A stretch of 64,000 nt of DNA from Paraburkholderia sp. DHOC27 (GCF_003429005.1 NZ_QVQV01000001.1:675864-739863); one strand, 5' to 3'; positions 38,942 to 47,663 are shown, counted from the stretch's first letter. Numbers and translations are program-made. The notes: generated by a model from the letters alone, not told the origin.

Positions 38942-39070
38942 TCACAGCAGACAAACGCAGCTGAGATCCACAGTGCGGCGGTACACGTTTTTGTTGAGCC
39001 AGGGCACGAAGGTGTACTCGTCGTAGGCGTTGCTGCCCAGAAAAATCCAGTTGTGCAATACGTTGGACAT
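38942..39070 (-). CDS. 42-residue peptide with strong ribosome binding site, unknown function
   Basis: On the minus strand GAGGAG stands 6 bases before ATG at 39070, an excellent ribosome binding site. The frame encodes MSNVLHNWIFLGSNAYDEY and continues TFVPWLNKNVYRRTVD to the C-terminus LSCVCLL. It is rich in aromatic residues and ends with a CxC motif. The composition is unlike the Arg/Ala-rich shadows of GC-rich DNA, which supports a real gene. It lies 67 bases downstream of a membrane protein gene on the same strand, so they may form a unit. I recognise no family. It could be a signalling or modified peptide, or a small structural protein. Confidence 0.55.
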   Translation of the reverse strand: MSNVLHNWIFLGSNAYDEYTFVPWLNKNVYRRTVDLSCVCLL

Positions 39071-39137
39071 GACTCACTCCTCAAACGGACGCGACGACGC
39101 GCATCAGGATTTTTACCGGGACCGGCAACCGCGAATT

Positions 39138-39596
39138 TCACTGCTGATGTGACCGCCGCGTGCGTGACGAGACGAAGCCATAGGCCACCACGCACGCGGC
39201 CTTGACGAGGCACTCAACCGTCGAGACCGTGGCGATCGCAAAGGACTGTTTGTATTCCAGCGGCAGCGCCGGCGCGATCGCCAATACGCTTGCCCCGCAA
39301 ATGAACGCGAACGTGCCGCGTGCAAAGCGTAGGTTGGCTACGGCGGCGAGACCGGCGGCGAGCATCACGAGCTTCGATACAAGCAACGCAAGCAGTCCAA
39401 CCTGCGCGTCGGCGCCGCCCAGTTCCAGGGGCGTTTCGAGCAGCGACCAGCCGCAGACGGCCACGACGAGGATTTTGAACATCCGCTCTGAGAGGGCATT
39501 CGATGGGGGGATATCGCTGTGAATCCAGCGCGGTTCCGCTGCCAGTGCGTCGATCCGCAAAGCGGTCATCGAATCTGCTATTTCCCGTGCGTTCAC
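39138..39596 (-). CDS. Four-helix-type inner membrane protein, unknown function
   Basis: A 152-residue protein. GGAGGA stands 6 bases before a GTG at 39596, which I take as the start (MNAREIADSMTALRID); an internal ATG at 39482 (MFKILVV) would leave only the membrane part. Residues ~40-145 contain about four hydrophobic segments: MFKILVVAVCGWSLLE, LLALLVSKLVMLAAGLAAVA, TFAFICGASVLAIAPALPL and TVECLVKAACVVAYGFV. The C-terminus is basic (SSRTRRSHQQ). I recognise no family. It precedes the 42-residue peptide gene. Confidence 0.65.
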   Translation of the reverse strand: MNAREIADSMTALRIDALAAEPRWIHSDIPPSNALSERMFKILVVAVCGWSLLETPLELGGADAQVGLLALLVSKLVMLAAGLAAVANLRFARGTFAFICGASVLAIAPALPLEYKQSFAIATVSTVECLVKAACVVAYGFVSSRTRRSHQQ

Positions 39597-40037
39597 GACA
39601 CATCCTCCATGTCGGCCGCGCATGAATTAGACGCGTTGGCCATGACATCAAGGTAGACGGTCCAGCACCAGAAAACTATTGTACGAACGTCTTGGGCAGC
39701 CTCTTAAAGAGCGTGGGGACCTCATACGAGGGTATAGCTCCATGTGCCAATGGGCGGTGCTCGCAGACAGTTCGACGATGGGTAATCCGCGACGTGAAGA
39801 CCTCACTTGCATGCTTAAGTGCTGTCTGGGCCATACCTTGGTATATGTCGTCCGAACCGAAGTGCACCTTTGCAGCATGCCTTGGATTGATGGCGTGCCG
39901 GCGCTATTCGAAGTACGGTTCTCCAGGTCCGCACACACGCATCCTTGCGAGTACCTCGAGCGGGTCCGCACATTCACTTCGAGCTTGCAACCGACGATGC
40001 CTCTCATGGCATTCGTCTCAACGAACGGAGACTCACA
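39597..40037. other. Intergenic region with a 12-bp palindrome
   Basis: 441 bases between divergent genes. It contains ATACC-tt-GGTAT at 39833-39844 and a related ATACgaGGGTAT near 39724-39735, which could be operator half-sites. A 120-codon plus-strand frame here has no family resemblance and I do not call it. Confidence 0.45.
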
Positions 40038-40715
40038 ATGAAGATCTTGATGGTGTTGACGTCACACAACGTGCTGGGAAATACGGGCAAACCGACCGGC
40101 TTCTGGCTCGAAGAATTCACGGCCCCGTATTACGTCTTCCTCGATGCCGGAGCGGACGTCACCGTCGCGTCGGTGAAGGGCGGTCAACCGCCTGTCGATC
40201 CAAAGAGCGACGAGCCGGGCAATCAGACCGATTCAATGGAACGCTTCAAAAAAGACGCTGCCGCGCAGCGGGTTCTCGCTAATACAATTAAGCTATCCGA
40301 AGTAACGTCTGAAGGATTCGACACGGTGTTCTATCCTGGCGGTCACGGTCCATTGTGGGATCTGGTGAGCGACAAACACTCCATCGCGCTGATCGAGGCG
40401 TTCTATAACGCAGGTAAGCCAGTCGCCGCCGTCTGCCACGCGCCTGCCGTGTTGAATAACGTCACGTATCAGGGGCAGCCCATCGTCAAGGGAAAGCGCG
40501 TCACGGGCTTTGCCAATAGCGAGGAAGAAGCGGTGCAGCTCACCAAGGTCGTGCCGTTTCTTGTCGAAGACGAAGTCAAGCGCCTGGGTGGCCTCTACGA
40601 AAAAGGCCCTGACTGGTCGGTTTATACGGTAGTAGATGGACACCTGATCACGGGCCAGAATCCGGCGTCGTCAGGCCCGGCTGCCAAAGAGCTGGTCAAA
40701 CTGTTGCAGGCGTAA
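40038..40715 (+). CDS. DJ-1/PfpI-family protein (type 1 glutamine amidotransferase-like)
   Basis: A 225-residue protein of the Hsp31/HchA-like branch. The nucleophile elbow is AAVCHAPAVL near residue 135 and the oxyanion region is YPGGHGPLWDL near 98. Family members act as glyoxalase III or deglycases on methylglyoxal and its adducts, or as chaperones; which applies is not known. GGAG at 40027-40030 precedes the ATG. It heads a run of genes for redox and small electrophiles. Confidence 0.9.
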   Translation: MKILMVLTSHNVLGNTGKPTGFWLEEFTAPYYVFLDAGADVTVASVKGGQPPVDPKSDEPGNQTDSMERFKKDAAAQRVLANTIKLSEVTSEGFDTVFYPGGHGPLWDLVSDKHSIALIEAFYNAGKPVAAVCHAPAVLNNVTYQGQPIVKGKRVTGFANSEEEAVQLTKVVPFLVEDEVKRLGGLYEKGPDWSVYTVVDGHLITGQNPASSGPAAKELVKLLQA

Positions 40716-40871
40716 TGGTATGGCGGCGCGGGCTCAGCATTCCTCGTGGCCTCCGCCGCCCGCGTGTCAGGCTCGCGATTCTTGACGCGCCGTATCAAGT
40801 GTTTTTAGTGGCGCTGCGTTTCCGATGGGTTCGAAAGTCAGTACTCTGCTTCGAAACCCTAAGGAAAGTTC

Positions 40872-41873
40872 ATGGACATGTCGCTCCCCATCCACGAGTC
40901 ACGACCGGCCATTCACGCGTCAGATGTGAAATCGCACCCGGGCTACAGGCGCGTCTTTCGCGAGCAGCAATTGACCGTGGGTCTGATCCTGCCGCTAGAG
41001 ACGCATCCGCATTCTCCGCAGCCCACGATGCGCGACCACATCGCGATGGCGCAAAAGGCGGAAGATCTTGGCGTGGCCGCCCTGTGGGCACGCGACATTC
41101 CGTTCTTCGATCCAGCCTACGGCGACGTCGGGCAGATTTTCGATCCGCTCATCTACATCGCGCATCTGGCCGCTGCGACGCGCCACATCACGCTCGGCAC
41201 GGCCGGCATTGTGCTGCCAATGCGCGAGCCCATGCTGCTGGCCAAGCAGATCAATTCGCTCGATCAGCTCACGCAGGGGCGACTCGTGGCGGGAATGTCT
41301 TCCGGCGACCGTCCGTCCGAGTATCCGGTATTCGGAATCGACTTCGACACGCGCGGCGATCGCTTCAGAGACGCGTTCAGCGTTTATCGCACGGTGGGCG
41401 AGCAATCGTTTCCGCGCTTCGATTCCGCACGTTTTGGCCGCAGTGATGGCTCGCTGGACATGTTGCCCAAGCCCCTGCACGGACGCACGCCCGCGATTGC
41501 GGTGGGCGGCGCACAGCAAAGCCTTGAATGGATTGCACGCAACATGGATGGCTACCTCGGCTTCGTGCCGGAGCCGGACAAGCTGAACGCGTTCGGGAAC
41601 GCGTGGCGTGATGCAATGCCTGATGACGGGCACGGCGCCACTCGCAAGCCCTTGGCATTCGGTGGATTTCTCTATCTGCACCGCAATCCGCATTGCGCAT
41701 TCAGACGCATTCGAGGCGGCTTTGCGATTGGCAGCCGCGTGCTGCGCGACTTTCTCGAGCAGGCACGTGAGGCAGGCGTTCAGCACGTTGCGCTCAACCC
41801 GAAGGTCACGCCGCGTCCCTATGCCGAGATACTCGACGAACTAGGCAGCGTCGTTTTGCCGACATTTTCATAA
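40872..41873 (+). CDS. Luciferase-like flavin-dependent oxidoreductase (BA3436-type)
   Basis: A 333-residue TIM-barrel protein of the bacterial luciferase-like class that uses reduced FMN or F420-type chemistry. The patterns LWARDIPFFDPAYGDVGQIF, LGTAGIVLPMREPMLLAKQ and VAGMSSGDRPSEYP match the TIGR03571-type subgroup. The substrate is unknown. AAGGAAAG lies 3-11 bases before the ATG. The 156-base gap from the PfpI-like gene allows either cotranscription or a separate promoter. Confidence 0.88.
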   Translation: MDMSLPIHESRPAIHASDVKSHPGYRRVFREQQLTVGLILPLETHPHSPQPTMRDHIAMAQKAEDLGVAALWARDIPFFDPAYGDVGQIFDPLIYIAHLAAATRHITLGTAGIVLPMREPMLLAKQINSLDQLTQGRLVAGMSSGDRPSEYPVFGIDFDTRGDRFRDAFSVYRTVGEQSFPRFDSARFGRSDGSLDMLPKPLHGRTPAIAVGGAQQSLEWIARNMDGYLGFVPEPDKLNAFGNAWRDAMPDDGHGATRKPLAFGGFLYLHRNPHCAFRRIRGGFAIGSRVLRDFLEQAREAGVQHVALNPKVTPRPYAEILDELGSVVLPTFS

Positions 41874-42053
41874 GCGGGTTTTCGAAGCCCTGGTTACACC
41901 ATGTAAAAACTGAATTGAGTCTCACCAGGTTAATGCGGACGCGGTTTGGCCCTATAGTTTTTGCACGGACGTTACCCGTTGTTCCATCTGGAATCTACTG
42001 CACTAACCGCTGACAGAAGCGGCCGCAGGAACCGAAATTTAACTGGAAGTGCA

Positions 42054-42686
42054 ATGAAACTGATATTCGTAGGCGATCCGATGTGCTCGTGGTGCTATGG
42101 TTTTAGCAAAGAGATGAAAACCATCGTGCAAACGCTGCCCGATCTCGACGTGCAGGTTGTAATGGGCGGCCTCGCCGCCGGTTCGACCACCGTTCTGGAC
42201 GATGCAGGCAAGCGGTTTCGCCTCACACATTGGGCGCGCGTTGAACAGGCGAGCGGCGTGGAATTCAATCGTGAAGCGTTGCTGGCACGGAAGAATTTCG
42301 TCTATGACACGGAGCCCGTGTGCCGTGCCGTGGTGACGGCGCGTCTGATCGAACCGTCGGTTGATCTGCTGAAGGTGCTCGCCGCATTCCAGCGTGCCTT
42401 CTACGTGGATGGCGCCGATACCACCAGCGGTGAAGTACTGGCTGAGGTCGGCGCATCGGCCTTGCAGGCTGCGGGGTTCGACGTGGATGCGAAGTCGTTT
42501 CTCGCCGTGTGGTCGTCCGATAACGCCAAACTGGCAGCGCGCAAAGATTTCGAGCTGACGCGCAAGTTGGGCGTATCGGGCTTCCCGTCGCTGTTTGTCG
42601 AAGTGGATGGCAAGATTAGCCCACTCAGTTCGGGTTACACACAGGCCGCGAGCATTCAACAATCGCTCATGCGGCTTGCCGCCTGA
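42054..42686 (+). CDS. DsbA-family thioredoxin-fold protein
   Basis: A 210-residue protein beginning MKLIFVGDPMCSWCYGF, with a CSWC active site at residues 11-14 and the cis-Pro loop VSGFPSLFVEVDG near 180. It lacks a signal peptide, so it belongs to the cytoplasmic FrnE/HCCA-isomerase-like branch of the DsbA superfamily rather than periplasmic DsbA. A role in thiol redox or glutathione-linked chemistry is likely, but the partner is unknown. GGAAG stands 5 bases before ATG 42054. Confidence 0.87.
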   Translation: MKLIFVGDPMCSWCYGFSKEMKTIVQTLPDLDVQVVMGGLAAGSTTVLDDAGKRFRLTHWARVEQASGVEFNREALLARKNFVYDTEPVCRAVVTARLIEPSVDLLKVLAAFQRAFYVDGADTTSGEVLAEVGASALQAAGFDVDAKSFLAVWSSDNAKLAARKDFELTRKLGVSGFPSLFVEVDGKISPLSSGYTQAASIQQSLMRLAA

Positions 42687-42741
42687 ATGCGACGGAGCAG
42701 CGGCGTGCTGTCTCCATTCGCTATGAAATGATCGGAGCAGC

Positions 42742-43683
42742 ATGGACACGTTTCGCAACATGAAGACTTTCGTCGAGGTAGTCGAGGCGGGAAGTTTTAC
42801 GGCGGCGGCCCAGCAACTGGGCACCACCACGGGCTTTGTGTCCCGCTCGATCTCCGAGCTCGAATCGCATCTGCGCACCCGTTTGCTGAATCGCACGACG
42901 CGGCGTATTGCGTTGACAGAAGCAGGCGAGCGTTACCTGCAGCGATGCTATGCGATCACGGCTTCGATTGCGGAGGCCGAAGCCGAAGCATCGAACGCGC
43001 ACGCCAAGCCGATCGGCACGCTACGCGTGCATGCCATGACGAGCCTCGGGCAGAATTATCTGGTGCCCGCCATAGCGGCGTATCAGGAACGCTATCCGGC
43101 GGTCACCGTCGATCTCACCCTGTCGCAGAACGTGCCCGATCTGCTGGAAGAAGGCTACGACGTGGCCCTGCGCGTGACGCAGGGCGCGTTACCCGACTCC
43201 GCTTATGTGTCGCGGCGGCTGGGTACGTTCTACAGCATTCTGTGCGCCTCGCCCAGATATCTGGAGATCCACGGCGTGCCGCAAACCATCGCGGATCTCT
43301 CGAACCACACGTGTTTGCAGGTTGCCATGCCGATCTTTTCGGCGGACCGCTGGCATCTGGAAGACGTCAACGGCGAGCACGAATTCATGCTGCCGGACGA
43401 CCGCTTCAAGGTCAACGTGCCCGATGCTATGGCGGTCGCCGTGCTGGAAGGCATGGGTATCGGCGCGTTACCCACCTTCACGGTGCGTTCGCTGTTGCAC
43501 GCGGGCGCGCTCAAGCGCGTTTTGCCGGCGTATCAACTGCAAACGCTGAATGTGTTTGCGGTGTACGCGTCGCGCCAATATCTCGACGCGAAAATCAAAA
43601 CGTGGATCGAATTCCTGCGCGACTGGACCGATGGCGCGCTCTCCACCGACGAGGTGGCACGCGAGGCAACCTCGAATAACTGA
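42742..43683 (+). CDS. LysR-family transcriptional regulator
   Basis: A 313-residue regulator. The N-terminal winged helix reads MKTFVEVVEAGSFTAAAQQL, VSRSISELESHL and LLNRTTRRIALTEAG; the remainder is the effector-binding domain (TLRVHAMTSLGQNYLVPAI). It lies 55 bases after the DsbA-like gene on the same strand and upstream of the MmgE/PrpD gene, either of which may be a target. The N-terminal pattern is that of the large DsdC/CrgA-like group of LysR proteins. Confidence 0.92.
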   Translation: MDTFRNMKTFVEVVEAGSFTAAAQQLGTTTGFVSRSISELESHLRTRLLNRTTRRIALTEAGERYLQRCYAITASIAEAEAEASNAHAKPIGTLRVHAMTSLGQNYLVPAIAAYQERYPAVTVDLTLSQNVPDLLEEGYDVALRVTQGALPDSAYVSRRLGTFYSILCASPRYLEIHGVPQTIADLSNHTCLQVAMPIFSADRWHLEDVNGEHEFMLPDDRFKVNVPDAMAVAVLEGMGIGALPTFTVRSLLHAGALKRVLPAYQLQTLNVFAVYASRQYLDAKIKTWIEFLRDWTDGALSTDEVAREATSNN

Positions 43684-43735
43684 AGCAGGGTGTTGCGCAA
43701 ACGCTAGCGCCGCCACGCTGGATATCTGCGCCACA

Positions 43736-43750
43736 GATACCCCTATCGTT
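43736..43750. promoter_or_regulatory. GATA-CCCC-TATC element, upstream of MmgE/PrpD gene
   Basis: GATACCCCTATCGTT at 43736-43750 contains the inverted repeat GATA-N4-TATC. The exact reverse complement of the 15 bases occurs at 49844-49858 in front of a LysR gene. Repetition in two regulatory gaps suggests a binding site. Confidence 0.4.
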
Positions 43751-43863
43751 CGGCATCGCTTGTCGCAGCGGACAAACGGTGCGAAGTTGCTGAATGCCAG
43801 TTCTCAATCGCCACTTAGCTGTAGCTTCAGCTAGATGGCGTCCCACCATGAGGCATTCGCAAC

Positions 43864-45273
43864 ATGAATCCACCCACCACCGTGCAACGCATCGGGCAAT
43901 TTGCATTCAATGCCCACGCCAGTCATCTCACGCCGCAATCGCGCGCGCTGTTCAAGCGCAACATTCTCGACAGCCTTGGTTGCGCAATCGGCGCATTGTC
44001 CGGCAAACCATTCGCAGCACTGCGTGAGCAATTCGATGAATATGGCCGCTCCGGCAAGTGCACGCTGATTGGCGGCGGAACCTCGTCGCCCGATCAGGCC
44101 GCGTTATACAACTCGGGCCTCGTGCGTTATGTCGATCTACTCGACAGCTACATGTCGCCTGGCGGTCTATGTCACCCCAGTGACAACTTCGGCACCATCC
44201 TCGCAGCCGCGGATCACGCATCGGCAAGCGGTGAAGATTTCATGCTGGCGCTTGCCGTGGCGTACGAGATTGGCTGCCGCATCACCGCCATCGTTCCGGT
44301 CATGGCAAAAGGCTTTAATCACGCCATCCAGTTGGCGATTTCAGCGGCTGCGGGATCGGGCAAGTTATTCGGCCTCGACGCGCAACAGATCGCCCACGCG
44401 GTGGCGATCGCGACCGCTGACAACATCTCGCTCACCTGTGTCCATTCCGAACCGGTATCGCAATGGAAAGGGTTTTCGCCCGGCATCACTGGGATGCGTG
44501 CAATCTACTCGGCCTCTCTGGCCAAACGCGGCTTCACCGGTCCGCTTCGTCTGTTCGAAGGACCCAACGGTTTGGAACGCATGTTCGATCAGCCGCTCGA
44601 GGTGAACTGGGATGATCCACAACTGGAAGTGATTCATCAGACAGTAATGAAAAAATACTGCTCGCTGATTCACGGTCAACCGGTGCTCGAAGCGACGCTG
44701 CAGTTGAAGCGCCAACATGGCGTGACGAGTGAGGAGGTCGAGGAAGTGCGATGCGACATCTTTCAGACCGGCTTCGATATTGCGGGAGGCGGCGGCTTTG
44801 GTGCGAAAGACAATCCGCAGACAAAAGAGCAGGCCGATTACAACCTCAAGTATCTGATCGCGGTAGCGCTGCTCGATGACGAGGTGGGTCCCGCGCAGCT
44901 CGAACCCGAACGCATCCAGGCGGCCGACGCACAAGCGCTACTCAACAAAGTCACGGTGCAACCCGACGCCACCTTCAGCGCGCAATATCCGCAAGCGCTG
45001 AATACCCGTGTGACGATCCGCTGCAAGGACGGGCGAAGCTTTTCGAAGGAACACACCGGCTTCGAAGGCGGTCTTGAGAACCCATTCACGTGGGAACGTA
45101 CGGTGCAGAAATTCCACTGGCTCAGCGAGCCGTATGCAGACGAAGCGCTGCGAAACGCAATCATCCAGCAGGTCGTCATGCTGGACGAGCAGCCAATCGC
45201 CGATTTGATGCAACTGCTTGCGAAGGTAAGTCCGCAGCCACGCTACACCACCACCCATACCGGGATTCAATGA
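43864..45273 (+). CDS. MmgE/PrpD family protein
   Basis: A 469-residue protein of the 2-methylcitrate dehydratase-like fold. The all-helical domain contains NILDSLGCAIGALSG near residue 38, LLDSYMSPGGLCHPSDNFG near 98, and KGFSPGITGMRAIYSA near 202; FSKEHTGFEGGLENPFTW lies near the C-terminus. Members dehydrate 2-methylcitrate, decarboxylate cis-aconitate or epimerise related acids. There are no prpB, prpC or acnD genes around it, so propionate breakdown is not indicated and the substrate is open. Confidence 0.9.
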   Translation: MNPPTTVQRIGQFAFNAHASHLTPQSRALFKRNILDSLGCAIGALSGKPFAALREQFDEYGRSGKCTLIGGGTSSPDQAALYNSGLVRYVDLLDSYMSPGGLCHPSDNFGTILAAADHASASGEDFMLALAVAYEIGCRITAIVPVMAKGFNHAIQLAISAAAGSGKLFGLDAQQIAHAVAIATADNISLTCVHSEPVSQWKGFSPGITGMRAIYSASLAKRGFTGPLRLFEGPNGLERMFDQPLEVNWDDPQLEVIHQTVMKKYCSLIHGQPVLEATLQLKRQHGVTSEEVEEVRCDIFQTGFDIAGGGGFGAKDNPQTKEQADYNLKYLIAVALLDDEVGPAQLEPERIQAADAQALLNKVTVQPDATFSAQYPQALNTRVTIRCKDGRSFSKEHTGFEGGLENPFTWERTVQKFHWLSEPYADEALRNAIIQQVVMLDEQPIADLMQLLAKVSPQPRYTTTHTGIQ

Positions 45274-45571
45274 CGTGAGGAGCGAGTCGCAATCCTGACG
45301 AAATGATTTCAAATCGCGCGAAATGAGGCAAGCGGTTAGGGATGCTTATGCGAAAGTATGACGAGGTTGAACGATGAGGTGCTTAACGCATCCGATTGCA
45401 CGACTAGCGATGCAACGAAACATTGGATACCTTACTGTAACGCGGCGGCAGTCGATGGTGGGCACCTGAATCACGACCCATTCCTTCGGCGAGCAAAACA
45501 AATAGATGCCGGCGCAGAGTCCTGACCTGAGACAGTGACACGTCATGTTTCGATTCGTAAGGAGCGCGGCC
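45274..45571. other. Gap between MmgE/PrpD gene and DUF3331 gene
   Basis: About 298 bases. A 31-codon plus-strand frame starts at an ATG near 45374 after GAGG, and a longer Cys-rich minus-strand frame runs across 45346-45573. Neither resembles a known family and I do not call either one. Confidence 0.45.
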
Positions 45572-45994
45572 ATGCTTTGCCAAGTCGATCCGTGGGTTCA
45601 AACGATTCAGTTGCTATCGTTCGGAGCGCGATTCCCAGATATTGGTGTCGAGGCGACATCCGTGACAAGACGCGGCGCATCCTGCGGCCGCGATGTGAAG
45701 CCACCGCTCGCTGCGCGCTCGCCGCATCTGAAGGTGAGTCTGATCGAGCGAACCACCTCGTCGACTGTGACCATCGCATGGCGTGATCCGACGAGTTGCT
45801 TCTACGGCGCGCAGATCTGGCGTGCCGCGAATGCCAAGGTGTCCGGGGTGTGTGCCTTGAGCGGCCAACGCATCCGGCGCGGCGACCGTATCTTTCATCC
45901 ACACCGTTCGAAGCCAGCGCCTGTCAACGCGCGCGCCATGATTCTCGAATCGGCCCTGAACGAGATTGAACCGTTGCAGACCTGCCTTGTGTAG
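45572..45994 (+). CDS. DUF3331 family protein
   Basis: A 140-residue protein with the family core WRDPTSCFYGAQIWR, AKVSGVCALSGQRIRRGD and RIFHP. These features define DUF3331, a family largely confined to Burkholderia and relatives, often beside LysR regulators; its function is unknown. The Cys residues in CALSGQ and the SCFY segment resemble a small metal or zinc-ribbon-like site, but that is only an impression. AAGGAG 8 bases before ATG 45572 fixes this start rather than ATG 45545. It is followed by a LysR gene 57 bases later. Confidence 0.82.
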   Translation: MLCQVDPWVQTIQLLSFGARFPDIGVEATSVTRRGASCGRDVKPPLAARSPHLKVSLIERTTSSTVTIAWRDPTSCFYGAQIWRAANAKVSGVCALSGQRIRRGDRIFHPHRSKPAPVNARAMILESALNEIEPLQTCLV

Positions 45995-46051
45995 CGCTTT
46001 CTGGATGGCACGGCTGCTTACTCCGCTCTATGTTGACCAATGAGGTACGAG

Positions 46052-47074
46052 ATGGATCAGCTCTACATGTTGCGTGCATTCGTTGCTGCTGCACGGTATC
46101 AAAGCTTCAGTAAGGCTGCAGAATCGCTGAATGTGACCACCGGGTCGGTGTCGAAAGCGATCGCCAAGCTCGAAGCATGCATTCAGACGCGGGTTCTGCT
46201 CAGAACCACGCGCTCCGTTTCGCTGACCGAAGCGGCCCAGCCTTACTATCTGAGCTGCTGCCGTCTGCTAGAGGAACTCGACGAAGCGAACCGTCGCATT
46301 GCGCGTTCTCGTGAAGTGGATAGTGGAAAGCTGCGGCTGATCGTGCATCCCATGCTGATGAGCGAAACGTTTTCGCGCCTCGTGCAAGGCTATCGCGCCA
46401 TTGCGCCCAACGTGAGCTTGATCGTCTCGGTTCAGGAAGGCACGGCCAACCTGTATGACGGCCGCTTCGACATGGCGATTCTTCCGCCGCATCTGGTCGA
46501 ACAGTCCGCCGTGATTCGCCGCACGTTGTCGGCCTCGCCGCGCATCTTCGTCGCTGCGCCTGCTTATCTCGAGCAATATGGCGTCCCACAGTCCGCTGCC
46601 GAGTTGACGCATCACTTCCTGTTGCTCGACACGGATTCGCGCAAGAAAGGCGTGGAGGTAGTCGATCTGTTCGAAAGCGAAACACGTGTGAGCGTGTCGC
46701 CCATGTCGTCGATGGACGGCAACGAAATCCTGCTCAGGGCAGCGGCGCTCATGGGAACCGGCATTGCCGCATTGCCAGAGACAATGGTGCGTGAAGACAT
46801 TGAAGCCGGCAATCTCACGCATATCCTGCCCATGTGCACGACCTCCGACACCAAGGCCGAGATCTGTCTCTTCTACTCGCACCGCGAACTGCTGCCGGCG
46901 CGTCTGCGCACTTTCGTCGACTATTGCACGCAGTTTTTCAGGTCCACCGCACGATACGGCGCCAAAGACGCCGAAACGGTTTCGCCAGCCAAGGACTGTC
47001 GCGAAGAGTACCCGTGGCGGCTGGCCGAAGCGCGGCATGAACGGTCCATGCCATTGGAGCCCGTCATCCGCTAA
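46052..47074 (+). CDS. LysR-family regulator, paralogue of the gene at 48719-49696
   Basis: A 340-residue regulator beginning MDQLYMLRAFVAAARYQSFS, with TTGSVSKAIAKLEA as recognition helix region and LRTTRSVSLTEAAQPYYLSC. Its DNA-binding and effector domains closely resemble those of the minus-strand LysR protein 2.6 kb away, which points to duplication. The C-terminal 40 residues after YCTQFF are unusual and basic. ATG 46052 is the typical LysR start; an in-frame ATG at 46040 adds four residues. Confidence 0.9.
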   Translation: MDQLYMLRAFVAAARYQSFSKAAESLNVTTGSVSKAIAKLEACIQTRVLLRTTRSVSLTEAAQPYYLSCCRLLEELDEANRRIARSREVDSGKLRLIVHPMLMSETFSRLVQGYRAIAPNVSLIVSVQEGTANLYDGRFDMAILPPHLVEQSAVIRRTLSASPRIFVAAPAYLEQYGVPQSAAELTHHFLLLDTDSRKKGVEVVDLFESETRVSVSPMSSMDGNEILLRAAALMGTGIAALPETMVREDIEAGNLTHILPMCTTSDTKAEICLFYSHRELLPARLRTFVDYCTQFFRSTARYGAKDAETVSPAKDCREEYPWRLAEARHERSMPLEPVIR

Positions 47075-47134
47075 CAGAGAGCGGGAAAAGGACCGGCAAA
47101 GAGGTTGGCAAAGAGGTCCGGAAAAATACCGCCT

Positions 47135-47163
47135 TTGCGAGTTAATCGTATGCGATATATAAT
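47135..47163 (+). promoter_or_regulatory. Promoter with 12-bp operator of the OhrR-type MarR gene
   Basis: TTGCGA at 47135-47140 and TATAAT at 47158-47163 are 17 bases apart. The near-palindrome ATCGTATGCGAT at 47145-47156 fills the spacer. A repressor bound there would block RNA polymerase, so autorepression by the gene at 47205 is the natural reading. The identical 12 bases recur at 51247-51258. Confidence 0.75.
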
Positions 47164-47204
47164 GCGCCTTTCATGACGTATCAGCGACGCGCTGAAGGAC
47201 GCAT

Positions 47205-47663
47205 ATGAGCACGATTGAAAAGGCAGGCACAGCGCCAAAGCTGGCCGACTTTCTTTGCTTCGCGGTTTACTCGGCCAATCTCGCGTTTGGGAAGGCTTAC
47301 AAACCGATTCTTGACGAGCTGGGTCTCACCTATACGCAATACATCACCATCATTGCGTTGTGGGAGGAAGACAACCAGACGGTGGGCAGCCTGGGCGAAA
47401 AGCTGTTTCTGGAGTCGAATACGCTCACGCCCATTCTCAAGAAGCTTGAGGCAATGGGCTACCTTTCCCGGGAGCGCGACCCTGCGGACGAACGTCAGGT
47501 GCTCGTGAGTCTCACGCGAAGCGGGCGGCGCCTGCGCGAGAAAGGCCTCAACATGGACCTCGTCGACGCCTGTGGGCTCACGCCGCAGGAGTTCGGCAAG
47601 GTGCAAAAGGCCATTGCCACGCTGCGCAACAACCTCATCAAGGCCGTGGAAGAGCGGCAATAA
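47205..47663 (+). CDS. OhrR-type MarR-family regulator
   Basis: A 152-residue winged-helix regulator. DFLCFAVYSANLAFGKAY with Cys18, GLTYTQYITIIALWEED, and LEAMGYLSRERDPADERQ are the hallmarks of the OhrR branch, in which this N-terminal Cys senses organic hydroperoxides and its oxidation releases DNA. The upstream promoter contains a 12-bp palindrome in the -35/-10 spacer (47145-47156), consistent with autorepression. No ohr peroxidase gene is adjacent, which is unusual for OhrR; the matching operators near 51.2 kb suggest other targets. Confidence 0.9.
   Translation: MSTIEKAGTAPKLADFLCFAVYSANLAFGKAYKPILDELGLTYTQYITIIALWEEDNQTVGSLGEKLFLESNTLTPILKKLEAMGYLSRERDPADERQVLVSLTRSGRRLREKGLNMDLVDACGLTPQEFGKVQKAIATLRNNLIKAVEERQ

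Noticed and set aside
39679..40041. 120-codon plus-strand frame in the gap before the PfpI-like gene
   Set aside because: No domain, no good ribosome binding site, and it overlaps the PfpI-like start in another frame.
43864..45273. MmgE/PrpD gene as prpD of the methylcitrate cycle
   Set aside because: prpB, prpC, acnD and prpR are not nearby, so the specific assignment is not supported.
45346..45573. Cys-rich 75-codon minus-strand frame
   Set aside because: Spaced Cys residues drew attention, but it overlaps the ribosome binding site of the DUF3331 gene, lacks its own, and matches no family I know.
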